The notes under the pieces are model-generated. The model made no database searches and was not told where the DNA came from. It saw nothing but the letters and a program-made list of their open reading frames with translations. The position numbers were made by a program, and so were the translations under genes. From Trematomus loennbergii (taxonomy: Eukaryota; Chordata; Actinopteri; Perciformes; Nototheniidae), in assembly GCA_012861695.1 (NCBI GenBank), contig JAAOOA010000033.1:22811434-22875433 (forward strand): DNA of 64,000 bases, read 5' to 3'. Numbering within the stretch: position 1 is the stretch's first letter; every line of letters starts with the position of its first letter. This document shows, piece after piece, positions 38,990-53,600 of the stretch.

Positions 38990-41900
38990 GAAGCTGCAGT
39001 TCAGGAATTATGGACAGGTCAGAGATACATGATGGAGCATTACTAAGTTCTATATCACATAAACAGAAGTATCTGTTGATTGGTTGGTTTGTCTTTCTGG
39101 CGAGGGGGCACTGGTTTTGGTGAGGAAAATAACATTAAATGGAAGGAATTTCCAAGTGTTCCAGTGTTTAGGATTTGTTTTAAGCTTTATGTCTGATCTC
39201 TCTTTACCTTGTTAATGTTCCTGAGGAAATCAGGGTGACACTGACATAATGGCATACATGCATATTTTTAAATTACATTGTGGAAGCCTTTAGTGGAAGG
39301 ATATGCTGACCACAGGTTTTTGTTAACATTTAATGGGGAGCCAACAGAGACCTCCAGCATGGCCTGGCTAATTGGAGGCGGCGCCTTGAGAAATGAACCC
39401 CCCCCCCCTCACTGGGCTCCACTACACTTGACTGTCAGTGTGGCCCGTGTCCATGACTCAACCAAGCAGGAATGTCAATTACCATTAGCCTTCAGGTATC
39501 ATGCTACGTTGCACTGCACGCCTGACCAACCCCTGCACCATTTGGGGCCCCTTAACCCCAATTGACAGTCACTGCTCTAATTTGTAGCGGTGTCTTGTAT
39601 CCTCCTTGACGTTAGGAGGATGGATTCAACCAAAGCAATAGTAAGCATCTTAGAGACATTTTCATTTAAGGTGTGCCAGCACACAGAATTTGTTGCCTTG
39701 TTGACATTTCACTGTTCTTTCAGTTTTTCAAAAGCGTGAAGAAGATTGAAGTCCTTTCATGTTACTTTTCACTAAAATAATTGGATTATCTTGTGGGCCA
39801 CTGAAGTGAAATGAATATGGAGCTGAAACATGAAGAGGAATGCCAATGAACTTTGGCTTTTAAATATATAACTGTTAGGCACCTGTAAGCATTCAAATAG
39901 AACCGAGATTGTTCTTAATAAAGTTTTCATAAAGGATACGTTGAACAGGAGAAGTAGAAAGGATTAGATTGATCAAGGTTATTCTCTGTAGATCGAGAGT
40001 TGACTTCGAGTCAGTGAAGTTCTTTTTGTGCCCTGCAGGATTACATAAGCATGTCATTGGAAAACTATATCCTGTGACAGTGAATAAAAGGTAAAACAGA
40101 TCTTAGCAATCATCCAGCAGCACAAAAAAGCCATGGCCCATTGTCCATGCCTTCCGTGGAATCAGCCACATTAATAATGTGATAAATTATGGGATCAACA
40201 TAAAATGTGTGTCAAATGACAAGAGGATTATGTGACGTTAATCTTTAATTAATTCCTTTACATCTTCATGTCAATGTTAAATATACAAAGGATAACAGCA
40301 CTACTCTATGTTTGCAGAGGTTTAGATCCATATTTGCGATTCCATTTGATATTGCAAAAGAGCTGAAACAAAGAGACAGTTCATTCTCACATTAACACCT
40401 ATGGGCAATATAGATTCAACAATAAACCTAACCACATGTCTTTGGACTGTAGGAGGAAGTTGGAGTAAACCCACACTGACACAGGAAGAACATGCAAACT
40501 CACACAGAATTACCCAATCCAGCGCGTTTGAACCCACCACTCTTTGCTGCCAGGCAACAGTGCTGGATATTTGAAGATATTTTGTGGTTTAGAAAGTGCC
40601 TTAATTCACTACACAGTGTTGAAAGGCGGAGACAAAAGGGATGACATTGCCGAATGCTTCCGCGAGCTCAGGAGTCAAACCTGCATGCTTGGCAGCGGAC
40701 AACCACTGAATTTTGATATGACTTTAAGTCACCATCCTTTGCTGTTTCTTAATGCTTTTACTTCCCTTAGTACAATGCATGTTGTGCGCTGTTATTTATT
40801 TTGACTATGTAGTGTTGTTTAATTATCACACTCTGCTGTTTTTCCCTCACCCCAAATGAAGAATGACACTGTTAGCTAGCTAGCTAGCAACGATCTTTAG
40901 CAGGAACAAATGACTCAATTATCCTGATACATTTAATGGTGGCTTCTTTTTTGTACCAGTAAAGTGGTGTGTACTTAAATAGTGACAAAAAACTCACTTG
41001 TATTGGTATTTTAGTGCTGTGTCCAAAGCAGCAAGCACAATTGCAACTGGTAGCATGGCTTCTGTTATGTAGCCAAGATGGCGATCATTGAGTGCAAGAA
41101 GTGTCCATTCTTCCACACATAACTTTTTCAGCATTGCCAGTGCACCATCTGGGTATTCATAGTACATTTTGCCCAACTTTGCATTGGGACGCACTTATGC
41201 ACAGAAAACAGCAAGAGTAAGTACATTTGAGACAGCACTAGTGAGGCTGATGCAGCAGCAGAGGTGGGGAAATGGGTGTGATGAAAGCTTGATTAATGTC
41301 TAGGGAAATCCTAGCGAGGCGACAGATGAACAGGCGATTAAGTGAGCTGCTGTGCTCGAGGATGAATGCACTCCGGTAAATCTCATAGAAGTTGTCTCTC
41401 AAGCAATGTTCCGTTGCTTGCTTTTCTTCTGCCCGCCATCTCCTCCCTTGCTTTTCTGTTACTTTAGGTCAGTGCCGGATTACCCACAGAGATGAAAGCT
41501 TGGTTTTAGATTTCATCAGGCCGTTCTTAGCTCTAGTTTGCCCCTTAGTCTCACACCTACAGCGTTGTGCAATTTCAGCTGAGCCATCGGTTACAAAGTG
41601 GGGTTAATGTTGAATCGATATAAGGCTCTTGAGGTGAAAAGCCCGGTGTTTTTATTAAAGCTTTTTATTATTCGTTTGGTGTAGTGGATTTTTAAAGACC
41701 CTAGGCTACTTTCCCAGTTCACACTCCAAGGTGAAAATAGAAACTATAAGAAACTACAAACTACCACCATGGACAAATTATAGAAGGTTTTAACCATATT
41801 TCACCCAGAAGTTGTCAAATCTGATTTCAGGAAACTGTTAAACGTTCCTTCCAGCTGATTGGGTGCCACAAGTACATGTGAAAGTTTTAGTGGCTACAGA

Positions 41901-42063
41901 GTTACCTCCCGGGAACAGTTAGAGACAATAGCCCTTTTTCAGCAGCAATTCTGACTTAAAAAGCACAAGTGAAATAGATAACATGAATTAATGGCTCATG
42001 GTTCATTAAAATGTCAATACCATGAAGTGTCCCAGTAGGCTATTCCAGTAAACCAGCATCCAA
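38990..42063. other. Repeat-poor sequence, no gene seen
   Basis: No coding region recognised. Small features only: a C run near 39400 and a TAGC run near 40875-40888. Confidence 0.5.
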
Positions 42064-42117
42064 AATATTAACTCTTAGGCTTTGCACCACAATATTTACT
42101 CTTAGGTTTTGCACCAA
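42064..42117. repeat. 27-bp tandem duplication
   Basis: Two adjacent 27-bp units beginning AATATTAACTCTTAGG and AATATTTACTCTTAGG, differing at about three positions. Confidence 0.85.
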
Positions 42118-43802
<1,685 letters not shown>

Positions 43803-44022
43803 GAATGTACTTATACTTATAGCGCCTTACACATTACAAGTCCTCATTCACCTGTTCACTGCTCAATCGTACAGATTTGCTCAAGTAAGCCAACATTTAT
43901 ACACATTCACACACCATGCAATCAGGAGCAACTCAGGGTTAAGTATCTTGCTCAAGGATACATCGGCATGTCGACTGAGGGGGTTGGGATCGGACCCACA
44001 ACCTTCTGATTGAAAGACGACC
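43803..44022 (+). mobile_element. Teleost short interspersed repeat
   Basis: Contains TTATAGCGCCTTACACATTA near the start, AAGTATCTTGCTCAAGGATA in the middle, and GGGATCGGACCCACAACCTT followed by CTGATTGAAAGACGACC at the end. This order is typical of a very common teleost SINE-like repeat. The related repeat at 63791-63935 shares the CTGATTG(G)(T)AGACG-type end. Origin (SINE or LINE 3' end) is not settled. Confidence 0.55.
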
Positions 44023-45659
44023 AAAAAAAAAGGTGCACATTTTTTAAACTTTGACCTTGTTTACTACTCACTGTTTGACACGCAACCAATCAGACGACAG
44101 CTATGTGAAGCTGTGCAAGCTAGCAGGGGATGTAACCATAGAAACCGATAGTTTTGGAACTGTTTTTCCTTGCTCTGCGCCCAACCTTGCAGTAATCAAA
44201 GAGCAGACAGCTCATCATGTGAGGGCAGCTTTAGCCTACGGAGAAGCCTAACCAAAAGAAGGGCCTTATTCAAACTTACTCTGTCGAACTGTTAACCCTA
44301 ATTACATTTATATTTTTTCTTAGAGGGAAGTAGTGGCAAATTCTTCAACTTTGTTATTACGTATGAATTTCAAAAAAGCTCAAGTGAAGAACTTAAAAAG
44401 AATGTGGTATGTAAGTGTTTCTCTTTACTGCATGACATATGGAGATGCAACTGCTGGTACAAATGACAACAGTAAATCAGATCAAATTCTTCTCTTAGTA
44501 AAAAAAAACTGTGGGTTGTGCTTTGCTCTTTGGGTGCGAGATTTGAAACCAGCTTATCCGTGCATTTCTTAATAATCTAGCCCACTTACGTCAACTGAAA
44601 CAGGGTAAGCCAAATGCTGCAAATCAACGTGTACCCCATGGGCCAAATCTGTCACCCAAGTGCCAAAAGCTGGACAAGCTATGTGGCTGAAAATTAAATA
44701 TGTTACAGTGAGAATATGCTGACTACAAGTTAAACATCAAATGCAATTTTCACAGCTCAGGTTTGCTTGCTAGTTATGAAACCACAGGATCAATGTTGTT
44801 TTGTAGCAAAGCTGTAAAACCAGGATTGGATTACAAGCCATTTCGACCTACAGTACATAACACAGTTTATCCGTTACAGAGAATTGTACTCAATTGAAAT
44901 AACTTAAAACACTATGTATTATTCACATTGTCATTCGTGGTTTCATCAAATATCCTCCTGGGAACCGAGGAAAAAAAATGTTTTACAATCTTCTTTATTT
45001 TTGATTTCGTACCTATTTAGGGTTAAAACACAGCTGCTCGCTGACGAGGGTGTAGGATGACAGTCAGGAGGCGTAGCGCCTTATATACTGTGTGCCTGCG
45101 TGCGCATTCAGGTAGGCTCGCCCTGATGGCTGGCTACGTTTATACAACTTCAGTGTGTGAAGGCTCGCGTATCACTGATGAGAGTAGTACCCATATAGTC
45201 CAGTAGATGGCTCCGCCTGTGCTTATAGAACTAGGGTTACACTACGTAACCCTCCGTTCCGTCTCCTGCAACAATATTGAGTCATTAAGTCCATGAAGAT
45301 GGTCCTGACGTCCACTAGAATGGACATATATAAAAGAGCTGTTATTTCAGAACTTGAATTATGTTATTGCTTTCAGAACTAATTATATAGTTCCTCACAT
45401 ATTAATAAACTAGAAAGTATATGATTTTCATGGTAGAAATTACAATTATTCAACAATATTTGACTTTTCCTCCTGCATCTATAACATTTTGTTTTTGGTA
45501 TGCCAGCCATTTTGGATGACAAGAAAGAGGAACTTCCCAGCATGCAATTTTAACCAATGACACATCACTGGACCAGGATGTCCTCTGTACAGTACATCAG
45601 AGATTGATAGAGTAGCTCAAAAGAGTAAAAGGAGATGCATGTTAACAAAATGTCCAATC
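44023..45659. other. Unassigned sequence, no gene seen
   Basis: A GGGTTACACTACGTAACCC palindrome-like stretch at about 45234-45252 and GGCGTAGCGCC near 45070 suggest an unidentified repeat at about 44990-45330. No coding region. Confidence 0.4.
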
Positions 45660-45830
45660 TGCACAATGACTACTTTTACTTTTGGTAGTTTAACTATATT
45701 TTGATGCTAATACTTTTCTTCATTTACATTCCGAATGCAGACTTTTTTTAACAGAGTATTCTTACACTCTGGTATTTCTACTTTTACCTAAGTACAATAC
45801 CTGAGTACTCTACCCACCTCTCTCCAGATT
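45660..45830. mobile_element. Fragment of a TACTTTTAC/AAGTA-type teleost MITE
   Basis: ACTTTTACTTTTGGTAG, ATACTTTTCTTCATTTACAT, and finally TTTCTACTTTTACCTAAGTA with GAGTACTCTACCCACC resemble one arm of a common teleost element rich in TACTTNAGTA motifs. Ends not defined. Confidence 0.4.
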
Positions 45831-47809
45831 GGAACCTGTGGCCCTCAGGAGTCAAGCCCTCTTTAATGCTTTCTGAGCAAAGGACCAATTAACACAGTTG
45901 TGTAAAAAATCTTTCCTTTGTTGGATGCTAGGTGGATCTGCTTTTCTCTCATGCTTTACTTTGTATTCTTGCCATGATTTAGTCATGTACGCATCATGCA
46001 CTTATCACCACAGCTGCACGCCAACATAAGATCACATCCATTCACAACGGAGCGTTTCAATAGCCCAGTTGACAGGGCTCCTCTGGTGATTTTTTTTCCA
46101 GCCATGACATTTACTCTGCACAACAGAATATGTACACGCCTGTTAAACATTGTGGTGTGTTTGTGTTTTCCGGGAGCATTGGAAACACTGCAGGAGGAGG
46201 TTTGACAGCAGCACCAGTCGAATCCTTGCCAGAGCCAGCAGGTAGTTTTTAAACGCTCCATCGACGCTTTCAAAGTTGTAGGAGGTTCACCAACACTAAA
46301 AACAAATGGAAATGAGCACAATGGGGTAGCATACTAATCGCTGCTCTGTTGTGTCTCAGCAGTGAATACAAGAACAAAAAAATTGTATTAAAACGCGGAA
46401 ATTAACTGAGAGCATGAAAACAATGTTCCATATCAAACAAAGAAACAGTGGGTTTTGTTAATGGTATTAAAGCAAATTCAGCCTGTGATGATAACACTCC
46501 ACAGCTTCTGAAGTAAACTGAAAAGCGACTGATGATTTGATGAGACAGATATCAAAGGCCACTGCTGATCATGCATTCATTGATGATGCACTAAGGATAT
46601 TGATGTTCAAGACTGGGCTTCCTTGGTTAGAGAAAGAGAGGATATAGGGAGAATTTACTGACTTTGATCAGCTAAAAATCATCATCTCAACTGGCCCATA
46701 GTGCTGCTGGGATCAGTGGTGGTGGGCTGCTGTGCCATCCCATTCACAAAGAACAGCTCTATGCTCTCCCTGCTTTTATGTGTGATTGGAAAATTAGAGG
46801 TCATGAGAAGATGGAGGCCAAACAGAAAAGTGATGGTAGGAGACATGACAATGACCTTTTTAAAGGATGTCAAAAGTTCTAAAAAATGTTTCTGACTTTG
46901 ATGGCTGCCACACAAAGATATTGCACACAACTCAAGAGTCCTATAATAAGCATGGACGAAAACTTTTATTCTAACACAATCACATTTTCATTGGATTTTA
47001 TTTAATTGCAACAGGCAAAGTTTAACATGAGGTTCTTATTTCTTTATGCTTTTCAATCTATTGCAGGCAGCTGTTATATTGTAATAATAATGAAAGTGGA
47101 AAGGGAAGAGATTGGAAAAATAAAAAATTATAATTGTTATGAGTCACAGTATATGAATGAGTTATGAACAAAATGGGATGACGCTCAGATGAATATAAAG
47201 TAACGTTTATTCTATATGTTCTGTCAGGAACAATAAGAATGCTATTGACTTTCGGGACCTTTTGCAATTCTTCGTTTAAAAGGAGATAGTGAATAGAATG
47301 AGGAGGTTAGTTTGAAGTACATTTAGTTTAGTCTCTGACGTCATCTCCAGCACAATGCAGCATTGTTCTATCAGATCACATTATCTGTACATATCCAGAA
47401 AAAGTCTTTGCATTGGGGTGCAATACTTAAATGTGTTCTTGCTGGAAATAGCAATATTGCTAACACAATGGCCTGTTGTTTTCTCTTCTTATCCTTATTC
47501 ATTAATCCAGAGTTAAAAGGGCCACATCAAGCTTGTTTTCAGGTTCCATGCTTCATCTTTTGAAAGAGTAGTCCTGAAGTGGTAGATGGAGGTGTACAGA
47601 TGCTTTGGCCATATATTTTATTAAACCTGTATGGGAGCCAAATCGGAATGGCTATTTAATCCGTACTAATTACTGACTGGGTTTTTATAATCTGTTATTG
47701 TGTGGGTTGGTTGGCACTCCAGATACCCATACGCATGTGAATAAGCATTGATTTTTTTTCTTTTTTTTAATGATCTCAATAAATCCATCATATTTTATTT
47801 ATACAGCCC
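45831..47809. other. Repeat-poor sequence, no gene seen
   Basis: No coding region or repeat ends recognised. Confidence 0.5.
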
Positions 47810-48065
47810 AAATTCTGGAGTCTGAAATAAGAAGGTCGCAGGTTCATGTCCCTGCACAGACCAGGTACAAACACTGAACTGATAAGTGCCAGTTAGCATC
47901 CTGGGAACCGCAGACATGAACTGAATCCCAACTGCTCTGGGCGCCTGTCAATAATCAGCCCACTGGATCTATCTATTTCTGCTTGTGTATTTCGGGTCTT
48001 GTGTGTAAAATGAGTGAAAGAGATATTATTTCCCCTCAGGGATCAACAAAGAACGTTTTCTTCTT
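47810..48065 (+). mobile_element. SINE-like element with tRNA-type B box
   Basis: GGTTCATGTCC (47841-47851) is close to the polymerase III B-box consensus, preceded by GAAGGTCGCA as in tRNA-derived fish SINEs. The 3' end TCCCCTCAGGGATCAACAAA (48031-48050) resembles the LINE-derived tail CCCTCAGGGATCAATAAAG common in teleost SINEs, followed by a T/C-rich run. The A box is not clear. Confidence 0.5.
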
Positions 48066-48348
48066 TTTCTTAGATGTCCATGAAATAACAGACCAATTTT
48101 TTGTTGAACTCAAGCAGTGCCACTTGTGCTTCCTCTGTCTTTTTGATCTGCTGGTCAATTAGCATCAGTCTTTGCTACAGGTTTAAGATGTTCCTCTCCT
48201 GCTGGTTTATTGTGCACTTTAAGTATCTCAACACATGTTTGGTTGTAAGTGTTGCACCTTTGATTGATATTGTGACAGATTGATGAGATTCCAATTTTGA
48301 TCAGGTCTTTTACATGCCATGAAATAAATCCAGATTTCTACCACTTCA
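48066..48348. other. Unassigned sequence, no gene seen
   Basis: Short AT-rich stretch between a SINE-like repeat and MITE B. No coding region. Confidence 0.5.
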
Positions 48349-48664
48349 CGGTACGTCCACACGGCAGCGTCGCGTGCTTCAACGGAGACGCTTCCCATTC
48401 ACTTTGAATGGCGTGACGTCACGCTTTGCCAAACTGCATTGTGGTTCCGTCGCGTCGCTTTGCCTCCGTTGCTCGCTTCGAAAGTTGAGAAGAAAAGTTC
48501 AACTTTTCAAGCGTCGACGGAAGCGCCAGCCAATCAAATCATATGCCAGTACAAGCTCTAGCCAATCAAACCGCGTGCTTGTGTGTCCGGGGAGGGAGAT
48601 TAATGTGATTGGTTGTTGGTCGCACGCCAGACACGCCCACGTGCAAGCTTCAACGCGATCACCG
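48349..48664 (-). mobile_element. MITE family B, copy 2, inverted relative to copy 1
   Basis: The left end CGGTACGTCCACACGGCAG is identical to that of copy 1 (15004), but the interior runs the other way. CCATTCACTTTGAATGG and GACGTCACG come first here and last in copy 1; AGACACGCCCAC and AATGTGATTGG come last here. The right end (GATCACCGTAC) has decayed and the TAA duplication is not visible. No coding capacity, though both copies share an antisense open stretch because of their homology. Confidence 0.82.
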
Positions 48665-48681
48665 TACTGGATTTGTTGAAC

Positions 48682-48856
48682 CAAAGAAACTGAAACACTG
48701 AATTGTTAACTTTAATTAAATGTATTATGTCAACATATTTCACATAACTGTATTAGGTTAGTTGAAAGCAATAGTATTACACTGAACCTAATATTTGTTT
48801 ACGTACATTACATTAAACACTAAATGTAATTAAAGTCAACGTTTCAGTTTTCAGTG
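48682..48856. mobile_element. Palindromic MITE family A, copy 5
   Basis: Starts near AAAGAAACTGAAACACTG, with TTTAATTAAATGTATTATG and GGTTAGTTGAAAGCAATAG, and ends AACGTTTCAGTTTTCAGTG. The right arm is shortened. It begins only 18 bp after MITE B copy 2. Confidence 0.85.
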
Positions 48857-48873
48857 TATCTTTTTGGATCAAC

Positions 48874-48895
48874 TAGGGTTAGGGTTAGGGTTAGG
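48874..48895 (+). repeat. Short telomere-like (TTAGGG) run
   Basis: About 3.7 units of TTAGGG, 17 bp after MITE A copy 5. Too short to suggest a chromosome fusion; it may be a filler inserted at break repair. Confidence 0.8.
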
Positions 48896-50014
48896 AAGTA
48901 GAACTGACCTTTAGACTCAACATTTATTTGACAGCATTGAGTGAGTCTCTATCATTGACGGTTATAATAAGTTATTAATATTTATTAAAAATTATAAGAA
49001 TGATCCTTATATTGGCCGTTTGTTTGCAATAGACACAGTTCCTTCCTGACCCTTTATGATGTCAAAATGTTGTCCATTTGGAACAGTGGTAGGTGTATAT
49101 ATTGAATGTGACAAGCCCTCGACTCTCTGTGAAAAACAGCATTACAGTTCCTGATGTACTGCTGAAGCCATCTTGCTTTTCAGTTAATCTTCTGTGCTCA
49201 TGTTAAAACCAAGATTTTCCATCAAAACAACCTAATTAATTTGATATCATCAATTATAAATGTGACTTTTTCTCTTTTGTTTTCTCAGTCATGTATTTCT
49301 CTGTTGTTTTATATGGGATCTAAATTGAACGTGGTTTACTTTAGCAGTTATCATGGAGCTAAAAGAGGGTAACATCTGAGGCTACACACAATCCATTGTG
49401 AGATTACCTGAGGACTGTTGAGCTTTTGTTAATCACCAAAACGAGGTCCCTAATTTGCTCATTTGCAGCCCCCATTAGCATACCAGCCCCACTTTCAAAT
49501 TAAGGGTTTATACAGACCCCCAGTGAATCATTTACTCTTCTCCGTAGCCTTCATTCTTCTTATTCTTTAATAAAAGGATTGAGATGTATTATAAACACAA
49601 ATATCAATTACAATAAAAACTCTAGCATTTTGTTTTGCTATTTGTGTGCTTTTAAGATAAATACCCATTTGAACATAGACCCCCTGTTAGAAAGCCCCCC
49701 ACTCATTACTGCACTGAGGCTCATTAGCACACAGGTAGCACTACAAGGAGATAACTAACATATTACAACCTAACATTTTGTTCCATGAGACACATTTAAA
49801 GAGATAATGAATATTACAAAATCACCGGTGATGCAAATATGTAGGACTTAATCATTTGTTTTTTCTGGATTTAGCAAAGCAAATTGGGAAATCCACTCCA
49901 GAGATTACACTGATACCTCTATTTCCATAATAAAAAGAAAAGAAAGTTGCACTAATAATAAAGTGCAACTTTGATCAGCAACGTTCACAACTCTCAGGTT
50001 ATTATCAGTATATC
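48896..50014. other. Unassigned sequence, no gene seen
   Basis: No supported features. Confidence 0.5.
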
Positions 50015-50608
50015 AGGATAGTTACTCAAAAAAAGTAATGCATTACACATCACTAGTTACTTAAAGTAATGCCTTAGTTACTCTGCTGCTGAAATTACTT
50101 TTGGATTACTCTGTAACATCACCTGAGATGCACCATAAATCAAATGACAAATACAAATATAAAGTTTAAACTTAATTAAGCCCAGATCAGCATGAATCCT
50201 TAATCTAATAAGGACAACACTGAACAATAGACGTCTGTTTTCTGCTCTTTTTCTGAACATCAGCCATGTTTTCTCGGGATAACACTTGTTGCAAAAGTTT
50301 TCCTTTCTGATGGTGGCCACCTGCCCGTTACCTATATGTTGCTCAATATGTATCTCTGCTATGTGACTCTGACATTTCTGCTCCGTCTCCTTATCCATGA
50401 ACTTGTGAGTGTAGCACAAGGGAAAAGGAACGTTCGGTTTATTTTTCTGTCCTCCCGTTATGCGTAGAAGGATGACATTAAAGTAAAGCAGGTAACAAGA
50501 TCATTTCCTGCTTAGTAACTGTAATGTAATTACTGATGAACAAAAAGTAACATGTTACATAACATTACTGTGTAACAGTAACATCTGATTACTCTAACAT
50601 GTTACTTT
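50015..50608. mobile_element. Element with clustered GTTAC/AGTAAT motifs, second copy
   Basis: GTTACTC, AGTAATGCATTAC and CTAGTTACTT at the left; TGTAATGTAATTACTG, GTAACATGTTAC and TGTAACAGTAAC at the right. Same motif type as 29222-30670. Ends and superfamily not determined. Confidence 0.5.
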
Positions 50609-53600
50609 GTAGCTCTGTGTATTATCAATGGACCTTTGTGCTCATGTTCATACGTTAAAAAACAATCACAGACAAATCACTGATTATGCCAGCAGTCTTT
50701 GGAAATGACTCCAGGTCCTGTTAGGCGTACTCCCTCCTGAATAGAGCTTAACTAACAGTGATGAGTTTGTCAGGGGGATCCTTGGGAGTGGTGGTGCCCC
50801 TTCCTAACACCCCCCTCGGAGCTCCGTGCTGGTTGTTGCTGCACGGCCTCCTTCACCGCAGAGGATTGTTTAATGAAGCAAGGGCAGGCTCACTGACAAG
50901 CATGGTTAGTGAGAAACTGACAAGTGTGGTTATGACATGCCTTGTCTTACCTACCTTGTGTGAGACAAGGGCAAATGGACTTATTCTTCCGTGTGTGTAC
51001 AAGCATGCGTGCGCGCGTCTGTGTTTTTGTGTAATTTGTGGAAAGGGAATGACAAGGGAGGGGGATGTCGAGGTTGTGTGCTTACAAGTCTTGACATTTC
51101 TATCCAAGAAAGCATGCTCATAACTGGTCAGGTGTGTCAGGGTGAATGCTGTGCCCACGTCTCAGGAGGACATGTTACTTAACCTGCCTGAGCGCCCTGC
51201 TGACACTTAAGAGGCTCCAGGCAAAAGTCCACAGCACAGCCCGTCCTAACAATTTGTAATTTCGCATCAAGTATTCTGCTTTATTCGGCATTAGCCATCA
51301 CAATCATATTTGAAATGGGTTGCACTTACCTGTGCCTGGTGATTGTGAGATGGACTTCCAGTTCTCTGCTATTGTAGCTCTCAATAATTGCCTTCTCATT
51401 GAACGGCAGTGATACAAAGTTCTAGAAGATATTTTCACAGATTTTACTGGCGGATCTAGTAACTCTGACCCTCATCATATAAGTCTTTTATGAAGTTAAA
51501 AAGAAAGAGTGCAAATCCAGCTCAGAGTATTTCTGGGGTGATGAATTCAACTACTCAAACGCAACTGCATTGCCTGCCCAGGAGCAACAGAATAACTTTG
51601 TAATAATCGACTTATGTACACACTTTCGAGGGGCTGACTTGATGAAAATGATCAATGACGGGAATGTTTTGATGATCATGGATTCATAATTTGTGTATCA
51701 AAATGTAAGTAATTTATCTCTGTAAATGTTCTAATACCTCCAAAGTTATTAATGATAAATAATACATGAGCAAAGACACACAAACCAAAACCGTTTTCAT
51801 TTCTCATGTGGTGCCTAACTATTAATAGTTCTTTTTAAACATTTTAATAATATCTACCTCACATCTTTTGCTAAAGTAAAACAAAAATACATTTGCTTGT
51901 TAATTTAAGTCTTGACGGTCTCACACAGCTCCTACCATGCTGTAGACTGTTAAGCTATCTATCAATTTAACAAGGCAACTTTCATTGTGAACGTTCACTG
52001 CCAGTGTATTTACCTTGTTTTCCATACATTATCTTGACAGATACATATGGAGCTTGTTGATTAAGCTATGTTTTACATTTCCAGTCTTATCACAGCTTTG
52101 TCAGTGATATCATCGTGATGCCTCGGTGGGTCATCACACTTTACAAACAGCTCTGTGCCCTGCTGAACCCCCAGCTTCAATTCACACCGTCCGCTTCAAC
52201 CTGCCCACTTCCTGCTACCTCAATGAAGAGGTGACAAGAACAATTGCAGTGGCACATTAGAACTGATAAGGTCAGGCATTCAACAATAGAGTAGGCCATA
52301 ATCTTCCCTGACTCGACCTTTCCAACTCTGATTAACTCCATTAGCCATGCAGGAGAGCCGTGCGCGTGACTCACTACTTTCTAGTACAGAGAAATGGGAA
52401 TGGGATTGCATACATACTGTGTATCTAACTATATGAGTAGAAAGGTTTAAGAAAGGAAACCCCTGAGCAGTGCGCTCTCTGGCAGGCAGAAATAATGCAG
52501 TCACACCAATTGTGAGGCGTCACCCTAAGGTATGCCTGGATGTGATTCATGTGTCACAATGAGTCTCAGTGATTCCCAAAGCATCGGCTCAGGGCTTAAA
52601 TTTACCTGATTTTTCTGCTGCATGCGTGCACCTGTGACTCATGGAGCCAATGAAAGCCCAGAAGAAAAAGAAGTGGGTGGGGGGGGTGCATCTTGCCTCG
52701 CAGCAGAGGAATAATGTTCAGCTCTGCAAGAAGACTGCGAATATCTGAAGCTTTGTCCCAATGCTATCCATCTCTGTGGCAGCTTTGACAAAGTAATCAA
52801 ATATTTCCTCCATGACTGTGGAGCATTACCAACTCCGATATCTGATCAGGAGTTTGATTTGAGGCGAGAGTTTCCTTCACAGCTGTTGTGCAAATGCACT
52901 GCTAAGCCACTGTGTCATGAGAGTAATGGATAATAGATTATGTTTTTTTATTATAAGCCAAATTCATAGTTTTCAGAGTCATACTGTGTCCAACTTCTGA
53001 CAACCTCAAATCTAGCACTGAAATTATTTACCCATAAATAATGACGCAAGAGCACTCACACATCTCATTATGAATCATCAAGTGAAAACTCTGAGATTGC
53101 TAAGTCTGAGCTGTCAGAGGTTTCAGTTCCAGAAAAGAGGTAACTAAAGCTCTAGGTCAGTTACCGTGGTAACTATTCAACAAACCCAGAGTTTTTTTCT
53201 GTCTGTTCCACTCCATTTTATTTCCTCATTCATTCAGTTTGTATCAAAGCATATGTCGCCATATGGAGACTTCACTTGATACCTACTGTATGATTGAAAT
53301 TGAAAGGTCAATTTTAGACCAATCAAAATCGTGATAACCCTAAAAGTGTAATGTGGCTTGCTCCTTTACAGTCAGTCATAATTACACTGGAACACATGTT
53401 GATTGTTTTACAACATTTTTAGGCCGTTTTTAGCTTTCCAATGATATCTCTTTTGTCCAATGGCACAAATGTTATATGGTAGTTCAATTTTGCACATAAG
53501 TTAATTCATCAATCATATGAACACAAAAGCAACAGAATAGATACGAGTACTTATATATATCTGCAATTATAGCTTCTTATCTCTAAATGTTTGAGATCAT

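Noticed and set aside
40994..41194. 66-residue minus-strand open frame that reads somewhat like a protein
   Set aside because: No motif or family recognised and no exon signals; length is within chance expectation.
47841..47851. tRNA gene from the B-box-like GGTTCATGTCC
   Set aside because: No cloverleaf or acceptor stem could be formed around it; the context fits a SINE-like repeat.
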